A stretch of 64,000 nucleotides of DNA, from assembly GCA_024235135.1 (NCBI GenBank), contig JACKMZ010000006.1:124001-188000 (forward strand). Reading direction: 5' to 3'. The notes under the pieces are model-generated. The model was given only the letters and a program-made list of their open reading frames with translations, did not search any database and was not told the DNA's origin. Source of the stretch: Gammaproteobacteria bacterium (GTDB taxonomy: Bacteria; Pseudomonadota; Gammaproteobacteria; Competibacterales; Competibacteraceae). The position numbers and the translations under genes were made by a program. This document shows positions 41,074-49,194 of the stretch, piece after piece. Position 1 is the first letter of the stretch; each line of letters begins with the position of its first letter.

Positions 41074-42221
41074 ACAACGTCCCCGCTTCCATCCCGGTGT
41101 TGCGCTGGGCTATGAGGAGGGCGCGGCTGGACGAACTGGCCATCGCGCGGCGGTTTCGCAAGTGGCCGCAGTGGCTTTCCGGTGAAGCGCGGCCGACCTT
41201 GCGGCAACTGGAAGATTTTGCCCGCTTGACCCATACGCCCATCGGATATTTCTTTTTGCCCGAGCCCCCGGAACTGACCTTGCCGGTACCGGATTTTCGC
41301 ACGCTGCGTGACGTGACCCTGACCGAGCCGAGCGGCGATCTGCTGGATACGCTCTATCTCTGCCAGCAGCGGCAGGAGTGGTACCGCGAACACGCCCGCC
41401 TGTACGGTCTGCCGCGTCTGGACTTTTTCGGCAGCGTCACCGTGCAGGATGCTCCCGAAACCGTCGCTCAAACCATCCGCGAGACGCTGGAACTCTCGAT
41501 AGCCGAACGCCAGCGGTTGTCTACCTGGACCGACGCCTTGCGTCAAATGATTGCCAAGGCCGACGAAGCCGGCGTGCTGGTGATGGCCAGTTCCATAGTC
41601 GGTAGCAACAGCCATCGCAAGTTGCGCGTCGAGGAATTTCGCGGCTTCGCGTTGGCGGACGAGCTAGCGCCGTTGGTATTTCTCAATGCCGCCGATAGCA
41701 AAGCCGCGCAGATGTTCACGCTGGCCCACGAGCTAGCGCATATCTGGTTAGGTGAAAGCGGTGTTTCCGATCCGGAGGCAGGCCGCATACCGGAACAGGG
41801 AATCGAACGCTGGTGCAACCAGGTGGCTGCCGAGTCGTTGATGCCACTGGATCAACTGTCCAACATCCACGATCAGCAAGCCGCAATTCCAGCAGAGATT
41901 CAACGGCTGGCCCGCCTTTACAAAGTCAGCACGCTGGTGGCGCTGCGCCGCCTCTTCGATGGCGGTTTTATCGATCAGGCGACCCTGTGGCGAAGCTATT
42001 GCGCGGAGCTGGAGCGCATTCGTTCGCTGGATCGCGGAGGCAGTGGCGGCGGCGATTTTTATCGAACTCTGGGCGTACGCACTGGCAAACGCTTTGCCCG
42101 TGCGGTGCTCGCCAGCACCTTGGAAGGACAGACTTTGTTTCAGGATGCTTTCCGCCTGTTGGGCGTGCGTAAGGTATCCACCTTCTACGAGGCGGCGCGT
42201 GAGCTGGGGGCGATGTTGTGA
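41070..42221 (+). CDS. ImmA/IrrE family metallopeptidase-like protein
   Basis: A 383-residue protein with an N-terminal helical region (RRARLDELAIARRFRKWPQWLSGEARPTLRQLEDFARLTHTPIGYFFLPEPP, an HTH-like block typical of the long ImmA/IrrE type) and the zinc motif TLAHELAHIWLGESG (about residue 220), then WCNQVAAESLMP. Related peptidases cleave repressors in mobile elements or act with toxin modules. It lies inside the type I locus between hsdS and a DUF4411 gene, with 4-base overlaps on both sides, and is the only full-length gene in that block. Confidence 0.87.
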   Translation: MNNVPASIPVLRWAMRRARLDELAIARRFRKWPQWLSGEARPTLRQLEDFARLTHTPIGYFFLPEPPELTLPVPDFRTLRDVTLTEPSGDLLDTLYLCQQRQEWYREHARLYGLPRLDFFGSVTVQDAPETVAQTIRETLELSIAERQRLSTWTDALRQMIAKADEAGVLVMASSIVGSNSHRKLRVEEFRGFALADELAPLVFLNAADSKAAQMFTLAHELAHIWLGESGVSDPEAGRIPEQGIERWCNQVAAESLMPLDQLSNIHDQQAAIPAEIQRLARLYKVSTLVALRRLFDGGFIDQATLWRSYCAELERIRSLDRGGSGGGDFYRTLGVRTGKRFARAVLASTLEGQTLFQDAFRLLGVRKVSTFYEAARELGAML

Positions 42222-42523
42222 GCTACCTGCTGGACGCCAACGTGTTCATTCAGGCGAAAAACCTGCATTACGGCCTCGACTTTTGCCCCGCCTTTTGGCA
42301 ATGGCTGCTCGACAACAACACGGCCGGCAAGGTATTTAGCATCGACAAGGTGTTGGACGAGATAAACGCCGGGGCGGACGAGCTAACCGACTGGATGCGC
42401 GACAATGGCGATGGCCTGTTTCTTAAGACCGACACCGCGACCGTGGCGCAATTTAGCAGGGTCAGCGGCTGGGTGACTAGCCAACGCCCGGCAGTCATCT
42501 GCCCACGCGCCACTATGCGGTAA
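42218..42523 (+). pseudogene. DUF4411 PIN-domain protein, C-terminus lost
   Basis: A 101-residue frame beginning with the DUF4411 motif SYLLDANVFIQAKNLHYGLDFCPAFWQWL and ending normally to about GWVTSQ (residue 89), after which the sequence becomes hsdR-derived in another frame. The family is usually about 160 residues, so the last third with remaining acidic PIN residues is missing. It starts at GTG overlapping the ImmA stop. DUF4411 and ImmA-like genes are commonly paired as a toxin-type module. As built it is probably inactive. Confidence 0.75.
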
Positions 42524-44319
42524 TCATCGACGAAGCGCACAGCTCGCAGTCGGGGGAAACGGCAACCGAACTCAAAGGCGTGCTGGGCGGGGCCGAATTG
42601 CTCCGCAAGGCGCGGGAAGCGGCGCGGGAAGAAGGCGAGGAAGAACTGGAACGCCTGTTCCGCGCCATGGCCCAGCGCGGCCGCCAGCCCAATATGAGTT
42701 TTTTCGCCTTCACCGCCACGCCCAAGCATAAGACCCTGGCGATTTTCGGCCGGGGTGGCGAACCCTTTCACCGCCACACCATGCGTCAGGCCATCGAAGA
42801 GGGATTCATCGAGGATGTGCTGAAAAACTACGTCACCTACAAAACCTATTACCGGCTGATCAAAAAAGCCGAGGACGATCCCAACGTCGAGCGCAAGAAA
42901 GCGGCCCGCGCTCTGGTGCGCTTCATGCGCCTGCACCCGCATAACATCGGCCAGAAGACCGAGGTGATGGTCGAACACTTCCAGCAACATACCCGTCACA
43001 GGATCGGCGGCCGCGCCAAGGCGATGGTGGTCACCGGGTCGCGGCTTGAGGCGGTGCGCTACAAACAGGCGTTCGACCGCTACATCGGTGAGAAAGGCTA
43101 CCCGATCAAAAGTCTGGTGGCCTTCTCCGGCACGGTGGAGGACGACAGGGCGCCAGAGAAGACTTATACCGAGGTCGAGATGAACCGGGGCTTGAAGGAA
43201 AAGGAACTGCCCGAGGCATTCGCCAAGCCCGATTATCGGGTGTTGCTGGTGGCCGAGAAGTACCAGACCGGATTCGATCAGCCGTTGTTGCACACGATGT
43301 ACGTGGATAAGCGTCTGGCCGGCATTCAGGCGGTGCAGACCCTGTCCCGTTTGAACCGCACGCACCCGTTGAAGGATGGCACTTTCGTGTTGGACTTCGT
43401 CAACGATCCGGCGGAGATTCAGGAAGCGTTTCGTCAGTATTACGACGGTTCGGTCATGGGTGAGGAAGTGGACCCGGATCGTTTGTACGTGGTGAAAGGC
43501 GAGTTGGACGAATCGGGTATCTACCGGCACGACGAGGTAGAGGATTTTTCGCGCATCTTCTTCGCGCCTAAACGACGCCAGAGCCCGGCTGATCATAAAA
43601 ACATGAATGCTTTGCTGGATCTAGCGGTTTCCCGTTTCGCCCAGTTGCAACGCGATGAGGAAGAAGAGGCCGAGCTTTGGCGTGGAAAAGCCCAGGCGTT
43701 CCGCAATCTTTACAGCTTCTTGAGTCAGGTCATCCCCTATCAGGACAGCGACCTGGAAAAACTTTTCACCTACCTGCGTCACCTCGCCCGGAAACTGCCC
43801 ACGCGCAAAAACGGACCGGCGTACCAATTCGAGGAAGAGGTCGAACTCGACTATTACCGGCTGCAAAAAATCAGCGAAGGGTCGATTAATTTGGCCGAGG
43901 GCGACGCCAAACCGCTTGATGGACCACGCGAAGTGGGATCGGGAATGGTGCGGGAAGAGCACATTTACCTATCCCGATTGATCGATTTGATCAACCAGCG
44001 GTTCGGGAGCGAATTGACCGAGGCCGATCAATTTTTCTTCGATCAGATCGCCGAGGCCGCCAGCCAGAACGAGAGCCTGCGAAAAGCCGCCGGGGTCAAT
44101 TCACTGGATAAGTTTCAACTGGTCTTTCGGCAGGTGTTGGAGTCCCTATTCATCGAACGCATGGAACTCAACGAGGAACTCTTTACGGACTATATGAGCA
44201 AGCCGGAAATGCAGGAAGTCGTTTCCCAGTGGCTGGGCGAGCAGGTTTATAACCGACTGTCCCATGCTCCGGCGAATAAGCGCGGCAAGGCAACGGCCTT
44301 TTCAGCGCCGGGCGAATAA
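42495..44319 (+). pseudogene. hsdR: Type I restriction subunit HsdR, N-terminal half missing
   Basis: About 608 codons of the HsdR C-terminal part. The frame begins at the DEAH box (LPTRHYAVIIDEAHSSQSGE), then motif III NMSFFAFTATPKHKTL, later helicase motifs (LLVAEKYQTGFDQPLLHTMYVDKRL, AVQTLSRLNRTHPLK) and the C-terminal DUF3387-like helical region. The nuclease domain and Walker A (about 400 residues) are absent because the gene is joined to the truncated DUF4411 gene at about 42490. The remaining ORF has a start codon only inside the helicase domain (42580), so restriction activity is not expected. Confidence 0.85.
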
Positions 44320-44325
44320 TTTCAC

Positions 44326-44356
44326 GCTTGGACAGGCACAGCTCGGGTGTCCAAGC
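44326..44356 (+). terminator. Stem-loop just after hsdR
   Basis: A perfect 9-bp stem GCTTGGACA / TGTCCAAGC with 13-base loop, beginning 7 bases after the hsdR stop. There is no T-run after it, so it may be a weak or Rho-assisted terminator or a transcript-end stabiliser. Confidence 0.35.
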
Positions 44357-44634
44357 AGATTCGTGGACGACGTCGGAACGCCCCGGAACAATACAGAACG
44401 TAGCGAGTGAGTGGATACGTTTGTTAAGAAACGAGTTTTTCTGATTGGATTTCTACAATGGGCGCATTAATGGGTGCGTTTATGTGAACTAACCTCCATT
44501 TCGAAGTGGACTAGTTTGTTGACCAGTCGCATACACAATCGCCCCAAACATCCGCCCTGCTTCCACGGTGATCCTTACCCAAGCTTTTACTTGGGTTTGT
44601 TCCTGGGAACACTTTGTGATTGAGTATGTCGTAC
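44357..44634. other. Intergenic sequence with no gene seen
   Basis: About 280 bases of lower G+C between the hsdR stem-loop and the palindrome upstream of the DUF4160 gene. I see no open frame with a ribosome site, and no terminal repeats. It may include the promoter of the DUF4160-DUF2442 unit; I cannot place one with proper spacing. Confidence 0.4.
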
Positions 44635-44674
44635 AATTAACCTAATCGATTAGGTTAATTCGATTAGGTTAATT
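44635..44674. promoter_or_regulatory. 26-bp perfect palindrome plus extra half-site, operator-like
   Basis: 44635-44660 is a perfect 26-bp palindrome centred on ATCGAT, with arms built on AATTAACCTAAT. Its right part, CGATTAGGTTAATT (44647-44660), is repeated exactly once more at 44661-44674. The array ends 7 bases before the DUF4160 ATG, so a bound protein would block initiation of that gene. Such a layout is typical of autoregulated toxin-antitoxin-like units. The binding protein is not known; the DNA structure itself is directly visible. Confidence 0.6.
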
Positions 44675-44681
44675 AAAGTGT

Positions 44682-44933
44682 ATGCCAACGGTTCTGCGCT
44701 TCGGGGGCTTCCGAGTTGTGATCTACCCTAACGATCATCGACCGGCCCATGTCCACGTTATAGGCGCTGGATGCGAAGCGGTATTTAATCTTCATTGCCC
44801 GGATGGCCCGCCAGAACTGCGCGAGAATTACGGATTTTCGCGTAGCGAGGTGGCCCGCCTTAAGGCTTCCCTAGTCGGTGAATTAACCGCTTTGTGCGAT
44901 GAATGGGGGAATATCCATGGCGACCCAAGATGA
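44682..44933 (+). CDS. DUF4160 family protein
   Basis: An 83-residue protein: MPTVLRFGGFRVVIYPNDHRPAHVHVIG, then FNLHCPDGPPELRENYGFSRSEVARLK, the DUF4160 pattern with its conserved HVHV. The family is nearly always paired with DUF2442, and the pair is often treated as a toxin-antitoxin-like module, though activity is not well established. The next gene starts inside its 3' end (17-base overlap). The palindrome immediately upstream suggests tight control. Confidence 0.87.
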   Translation: MPTVLRFGGFRVVIYPNDHRPAHVHVIGAGCEAVFNLHCPDGPPELRENYGFSRSEVARLKASLVGELTALCDEWGNIHGDPR

Positions 44934-45327
44934 ATTTGAACAAGCCAATGCCCGCGCGCAGTCCCGGCGTGAAACTGGCCCTATCGCTGTCTCGGCTCGC
45001 TATGACCGCCGTATTGCCCGTATCGTGGTGACGTTGAACAGTGGCCTTGAGTTAGCGTTTCCCCCGCGCCTGGCGCAAGGGTTGGAGAATGCCAAACCCG
45101 CTGACGTGTCCACTATTGAAATCAGCCCCTCGGGCCTCGGTTTACATTTCCCAATGCTCGATGCCGATCTTTACCTCCCGGCAATGCTGGAAGGGCTGCT
45201 TGGGTCAAAGCAGTGGATAGCCGCACGGATGGGTAAGCAAGGCGGGAAGTCTCGCAGTGCGGCGAAAACGGCCGCCAGCCGAGCGAACGGAAAGCAGGGT
45301 GGACGGCCGCGTAAGAACGCGGCCTGA
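44917..45327 (+). CDS. DUF2442 family protein with AT-hook-like tail
   Basis: A 136-residue DUF2442 protein. The domain ARYDRRIARIVVTLNSGLELAFPPRLAQGLENA and IEISPSGLGLHFPMLDADLYLPAMLEGLLG is followed by a basic tail (RANGKQGGRPRKNAA) with a GRPRK AT-hook-like core, which could bind DNA. It may be the antitoxin-like, DNA-binding partner of DUF4160 and a candidate binder of the palindrome at 44635-44674; that is inference. ATG at 44917 is chosen for the GGGGGAA site. Confidence 0.87.
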   Translation: MATQDEFEQANARAQSRRETGPIAVSARYDRRIARIVVTLNSGLELAFPPRLAQGLENAKPADVSTIEISPSGLGLHFPMLDADLYLPAMLEGLLGSKQWIAARMGKQGGKSRSAAKTAASRANGKQGGRPRKNAA

Positions 45328-45462
45328 ATGGCTACTCTTTCTACCGGCCAGTTACGCACCCGTGGGCGCCCGGTAGCTGACCATTTCCGGTGACGCGGCA
45401 TGGCTTGAGGAATTGCCGGATAGGCTATGCCGCGCCTGGGTCGCCACGTCCGGGCTGAGGGT

Positions 45463-45620
45463 CTTGACATCCTCTCCGGCCTGAAGGCCGAAGATTCCTA
45501 CGGCGCTCCGGCGCGGCCTTGAGCCGCCCGGAGTCGCTTCGGTGGGTTCCTGCTGCAACTGAACGGTGTCCTCGTCCCCCTCAACCGAACGCAACAACCA
45601 CGCTTGAATCCTCGGACAGG
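45463..45620 (-). mobile_element. IS200/IS605-type element remnant: TnpB C-terminal tail and right end
   Basis: On the minus strand the segment ending at 45463 reads GGAATCTTCGGCCTTCAGG then CCGGAGAGGATGTCAA, the well-known right end that follows tnpB genes of IS1341/IS605 type and forms the 3' part of the TnpB guide RNA. The hairpin CGGCCT / AGGCCG is at 45477-45490. In-frame upstream codons give QLQQEPTEA, like TnpB C-terminal tails. No tnpB catalytic motifs (RuvC Asp/Glu, zinc-finger Cys) are seen, so the rest of the gene is gone. The upstream boundary is uncertain. Confidence 0.6.
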
Positions 45621-45874
45621 TGACCGACGGTGTGTAGTCATGCGGCAGCGCCCAATCCAACGCGGAACCTTGAGTTGCCCATGATAGGGTCCGGTCAGAT
45701 AGGCTGAGCAGGCCATTCCGGAACGGAATCACCCCAGACGGTCGTCCAGGTGGCGGCAGCAAGCCGCGCCGCTGTCGGCGAGGATTACAACGGAACGCTA
45801 CGGAATGGAATGTCGGTATCGATCGAATGATCAAGAATGTTTTTGGAAGGCTTCGGAACGTTTCGGAACGTTCG
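45621..45874. other. Intergenic sequence upstream of the TnpB remnant
   Basis: About 250 bases between the TnpB tail and the mnmE stop. Open frames here have no recognisable domain. It may contain the left part of the decayed element or unrelated DNA; I see no terminal repeat or target duplication. The 3' end next to mnmE has no obvious terminator. The stretch 45328-45462, between DUF2442 and the element end, is likewise empty. Confidence 0.4.
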
Positions 45875-47215
45875 CTATTTTCCAATGCAAAAGGAAGTGA
45901 ATATCCGGCCTAGCAAGTCGTCGCTGGTAAACTCGCCGGTAATTTCCGCCAGGGCGTTCTGCGCCCCGCGCAATTCCTCCGCGACCAATTCGCCGGCACG
46001 CGCGGTCTCCAATTGAAATCGCGCCTGTTGCAAGCCGTGGCCCGCCTGATCCAACGCTTCCAGGTGACGCCGACGGGCCATGAACGTCCCTTCGCCTTGA
46101 TACCCCATGCTGTCCTTGAGATGCCGACGCAAGATATCCAGGCCCGCCCCGGTTTTTACCGACAGCAATATCTCCATTCCCCAGGAGCCTTGTTCGATAC
46201 CGGGCTGGCGCTCGGTCAAGTCGATTTTGTTGCGGATCAAGGTGAACGGCGAGCCGGGCGGCAGCCGATCGTGCAATTGCCGGTCTTCCGGGGTCACGCC
46301 TCGCGTATCGTCCACCATCAGGAGAATGCGGTCGGCCGTTTCGATTTCGCGCCACGCCCGCTTGATGCCTTCCCGTTCGACGGGATCGTCACTGTCACGC
46401 AGTCCCGCCGTGTCGATCACGTGCAAGGGCATGCCGTCGAGATTGATCTGTTCCCGCAACACGTCGCGCGTCGTACCGGGGACATCCGTTACGATGGCCG
46501 CTTCGCGCCCGGCCAGATGATTGAGCAAACTGGATTTCCCCGCGTTCGGGCGGCCGGCGATCACCACGGTCATGCCGTCCCGCAACAGTTGTCCTTGCGC
46601 CGCGCCGGCTCTCAGGACGGACAGTTGGTCGATAATCCGGCTCAGGGATTCGCCAACAGGACCATCGGCCAGAAAGTCGATCTCCTCTTCGGGAAAGTCG
46701 ATAGCGGCCTCCACGTAAATTCGCAACTGTATCAAGGCTTCCACCAAGGCTTGTACCTGTTGCGAGAACTCGCCCTGTAGCGAACGCATGGCGGCGCGCG
46801 CCGCCGCCGCCGTCTGGCTGTCGATCAAGTCGGCGATAGCCTCGGCCTGGGCCAGGTCCAGCTTGTCGTTCAGGAACGCGCGTTCGGAGAATTCGCCGGG
46901 CCGGGCCGTTCGCGCGCCGAGCTCCAAAACCCGCGCCAACAGCAAATCCATGACAACCGGACCGCCGTGGCCATGCAATTCCAGCACGTCTTCCCCGGTG
47001 AAGGAGTGCGGCGCGGGAAAAAACAAGGCGATGCCCACGTCGATAGCCCCCCCGAAACCATCCTGGAAACGCCGCAACACGGCTTGTCGGGGCGGCGGAA
47101 TATCGCCCAGCAAGCCCGTGGCGATCGCGCCGGTCAGTTTCCCCGACACACGGACGATTCCGACACCGCCACGGCCTCTTGGCGTGGCGATGGCGGCAAT
47201 GGTGGGGGCATTCAT
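45875..47215 (-). CDS. mnmE: tRNA modification GTPase MnmE (TrmE)
   Basis: A 446-residue GTPase that with MnmG installs the carboxymethylaminomethyl group at U34 of tRNAs. It has the folate-binding N-terminal domain (TIAAIATPRGRGGVGIVRVSG), the helical domain, the G domain with GRPNAGKSSLLN (about residue 220), DTAGLRD and RNKIDL, and the C-terminal FCIGK whose Cys is required for modification. Its start overlaps the RDD gene stop (ATGA). Confidence 0.97.
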   Translation of the reverse strand: MNAPTIAAIATPRGRGGVGIVRVSGKLTGAIATGLLGDIPPPRQAVLRRFQDGFGGAIDVGIALFFPAPHSFTGEDVLELHGHGGPVVMDLLLARVLELGARTARPGEFSERAFLNDKLDLAQAEAIADLIDSQTAAAARAAMRSLQGEFSQQVQALVEALIQLRIYVEAAIDFPEEEIDFLADGPVGESLSRIIDQLSVLRAGAAQGQLLRDGMTVVIAGRPNAGKSSLLNHLAGREAAIVTDVPGTTRDVLREQINLDGMPLHVIDTAGLRDSDDPVEREGIKRAWREIETADRILLMVDDTRGVTPEDRQLHDRLPPGSPFTLIRNKIDLTERQPGIEQGSWGMEILLSVKTGAGLDILRRHLKDSMGYQGEGTFMARRRHLEALDQAGHGLQQARFQLETARAGELVAEELRGAQNALAEITGEFTSDDLLGRIFTSFCIGK

Positions 47216-47706
47216 GGGTTCTTTTTGTGGTTGTAGCGCACCAGCACGGTATCCGAGTAACGGTCATGCAGGCGCAGCACCAGCGTAATGCCCAGGAAGC
47301 AAAGCCCTACGGCCAAACAGATCCACCAGCGCAGGCCCACGATTTGCCGCAGATAGATCACCGGCAGAAGCCAAATGCCCGCGAGCAGGAAGCGCACGCC
47401 AGCCGCCTGCCAAGTCACCGCGCGACCATCGCTTTGCAAAAGGCGCATTTTCCAAGCCCGCATGCCCAGCGTCTGTCCGCCGTGTGTCCAGAACCAGCCG
47501 TAGAAAACAAACCAAATGAGCAGTAAATAGCTGGAATACAGTGAGTTGCCTCTTGCAATCGCGTGACCGCCGGTAAAAGGCAACAACGCGGCCGTGGCGA
47601 TGAACAGGACAGCGCAAAGTAACAGGAGGTCATAGACCATGGCGCCCAAGCGGCGTAATAATCCGACTTCCGTCGCATTTGTGCGTATGTTGCTTGTTTC
47701 GTTCAT
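47212..47706 (-). CDS. RDD family inner-membrane protein
   Basis: A 164-residue RDD protein with the motif LLRRLGAMVYDLLLLCAVLFIATAALLPF, a second segment (YSSYLLLIWFVFYGWFWTHGGQTLGMRAWKMRL) and a third near residue 115-140. Conserved Arg and Asp residues in the first helix give the family name. It is a likely ion or small-solute carrier; some RDD proteins act in Na+/H+ exchange. It is translationally coupled to mnmE. Confidence 0.87.
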   Translation of the reverse strand: MNETSNIRTNATEVGLLRRLGAMVYDLLLLCAVLFIATAALLPFTGGHAIARGNSLYSSYLLLIWFVFYGWFWTHGGQTLGMRAWKMRLLQSDGRAVTWQAAGVRFLLAGIWLLPVIYLRQIVGLRWWICLAVGLCFLGITLVLRLHDRYSDTVLVRYNHKKNP

Positions 47707-47875
47707 TTTTCGACAGGTGGAGGAGGGTAGAATCTAACTTCAGCCATGGGCTCGCGGGGGCGTTGGCGCTGGCGACTGTCCCGCGCGCGAATGCATTATG
47801 ACGGCTTCTCAACTATTTTTTTATTCATTCCCAATCCATCGACCCATCACCCCTTGACCTCAGAGGAATCTTCGG

Positions 47876-48229
47876 ATGAGCATTGTGGCCGAATTGCTGA
47901 ACCAGCCGGGAGTGCTGGCAGCCGGTGAATACGCCTATCGCGGCGACCGATTCTCCTATCGCGGGAATCTCAGCGAATCCCATGCCCGCGTCGCCTCCAT
48001 CATGTGCCGCGCCACGACCATGAGCACCCATATGCAGGGTGAAATTGTCGCCGCCATATCACCCAAGACGCTCCAGACCTTCCGTGGATGGGCGATGCGC
48101 GGCCCGGCCCATACGATTTGCGTGGTCGCCAACGTGTTTTGCTTGCTCGACAATCAGACGGGAGCCATCAATTCCACTTTGGACTTCATGCGTCGGGCAC
48201 TGGCCCACGATCCCATGGATCTGATCTAA
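47876..48229 (+). CDS. DUF2173 family protein, copy 1
   Basis: A 117-residue protein: LLNQPGVLAAGEYAYRGDRFSYRGNLSESHARVASIMCRATTMSTHMQGEIV, then FRGWAMRGPAHTICVVANVFCLLDNQ. The N-terminal LxxxPGVxAAxxY pattern and length match DUF2173, a family of uncharacterised small proteins seen in sulfur-oxidising and other proteobacteria and Aquificales. It is followed by two paralogues on the same strand. No signal peptide or metal-binding motif is obvious. ATG follows a good AGAGGAA site. Confidence 0.8.
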   Translation: MSIVAELLNQPGVLAAGEYAYRGDRFSYRGNLSESHARVASIMCRATTMSTHMQGEIVAAISPKTLQTFRGWAMRGPAHTICVVANVFCLLDNQTGAINSTLDFMRRALAHDPMDLI

Positions 48230-48277
48230 CTCCGGCGGCGACCGGAACATGGCTTTACGTTGAGGAGCACTGAACCT

Positions 48278-48667
48278 ATGGCAACCCTGGAAAAGTTAAT
48301 GACCCTGCCTGGCGCCCTGGCCGCTTTCGAATTTCGCGGCAGCGGGGAACTGGTCGATCATCGCATCGGTCACCAAGATATCATCGACAAGGCGGTACTG
48401 GATCTCCTGGCTCATATGTGCGCCGCCAATATCAGCATCGCCACCATGCAGGCCCGAGGCTGGGAGGCATTGACGGAAATGCACGGTTTTTACCCGGTCC
48501 GGCAATTCACGTTGATCGGTTTCGATTGGTCGGTGATTGTCAGCGGTCTACGCAGGGAGGCCAAGAAAAGCGCCGGAGAAGCCGCGTTACCGCCCTTCAT
48601 GGGCGTCGTGGTCACCAATGAATCCGCCGATTACCAGGCCACTTTCACGGGATTGGAGGAGGCTTGA
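48278..48667 (+). CDS. DUF2173 family protein, copy 2
   Basis: A 129-residue paralogue: MATLEKLMTLPGALAAFEFRGSGELVDHRIGHQDIIDKAVLDLLAHMCAANISIATMQARGWEAL in order. It is more divergent than copies 1 and 3 and lacks their GW-VRGP block, having MHGFYPVRQFTLIGFDWSVIV instead. Start ATG 48278 follows a TGAGGAG site. The stop is 2 bases before the copy 3 ATG. Confidence 0.78.
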   Translation: MATLEKLMTLPGALAAFEFRGSGELVDHRIGHQDIIDKAVLDLLAHMCAANISIATMQARGWEALTEMHGFYPVRQFTLIGFDWSVIVSGLRREAKKSAGEAALPPFMGVVVTNESADYQATFTGLEEA

Positions 48668-48669
48668 CC

Positions 48670-49008
48670 ATGGCCTTGATCAAACGCATGCTGGCCCTGG
48701 ACGGCGTCAATGTGGTCTGCCATTTCCGAGATGACGGCTCGCTGGCCGAAGGGTATGGCTTGTTACAACATCACGAAATGGTACAACTCGCCAAATTCGC
48801 CCACCACTACCGGCGCATGGTGCAAGGCAACGCCGATCAACTGTCCATGTTCACCGGCATGCGAGGATGGACCCCGCCACGTGGTTGGGTGGTCAGAGGC
48901 CAGCGTCAGTCGGCGTGCTGCGTGGCCAACATCGTCTGTATCGTGGATAACGACGAAGGCAGGTTGAACGAAATCCTGGAGGAAATGCAGGAAGTGGCAC
49001 GCTGGTAG
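48670..49008 (+). CDS. DUF2173 family protein, copy 3
   Basis: A 112-residue paralogue: MALIKRMLALDGVNVVCHFRDDGSLAEGYGLLQHHEMVQLAKFAHHYRRMVQGNADQLSMFTGMRGWTPPRGWVVRGQRQSACCVANIVCIVDNDEGRLNEIL in order. The ending RGW..RG......CVANIVCIVDN matches copy 1 closely. A GGAGGAGG site precedes the ATG, overlapping the end of copy 2. The three genes are thus one compact operon, preceded by about 170 bases without a gene. Confidence 0.78.
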   Translation: MALIKRMLALDGVNVVCHFRDDGSLAEGYGLLQHHEMVQLAKFAHHYRRMVQGNADQLSMFTGMRGWTPPRGWVVRGQRQSACCVANIVCIVDNDEGRLNEILEEMQEVARW

Positions 49009-49194
49009 CATCTGATTCCACGTCCTTGGTCCATTGACGCCGAGCGGTAAGATCCATTGCTCGGTCACCACACTCTCTAATTGCTCAAGCCAAATCATTA
49101 GTTAGGGAATGTTTCGTTCAGGATCTAGGCGTCAGGTGTCCATCATGATACATTGTTGGATAATAGATACTATAAGCATAGAGGTGCAGATCCG

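Noticed and set aside
42268..43596. Long minus-strand frame of 442 codons over the hsdR fragment
   Set aside because: It is antisense to clear HsdR helicase motifs and has His/Arg-biased composition typical of shadow frames in high G+C DNA.
44614..44637. TTGTGA and TACAAT upstream of the palindrome as a promoter
   Set aside because: The spacer is only 12 bases, too short for a sigma-70 promoter.
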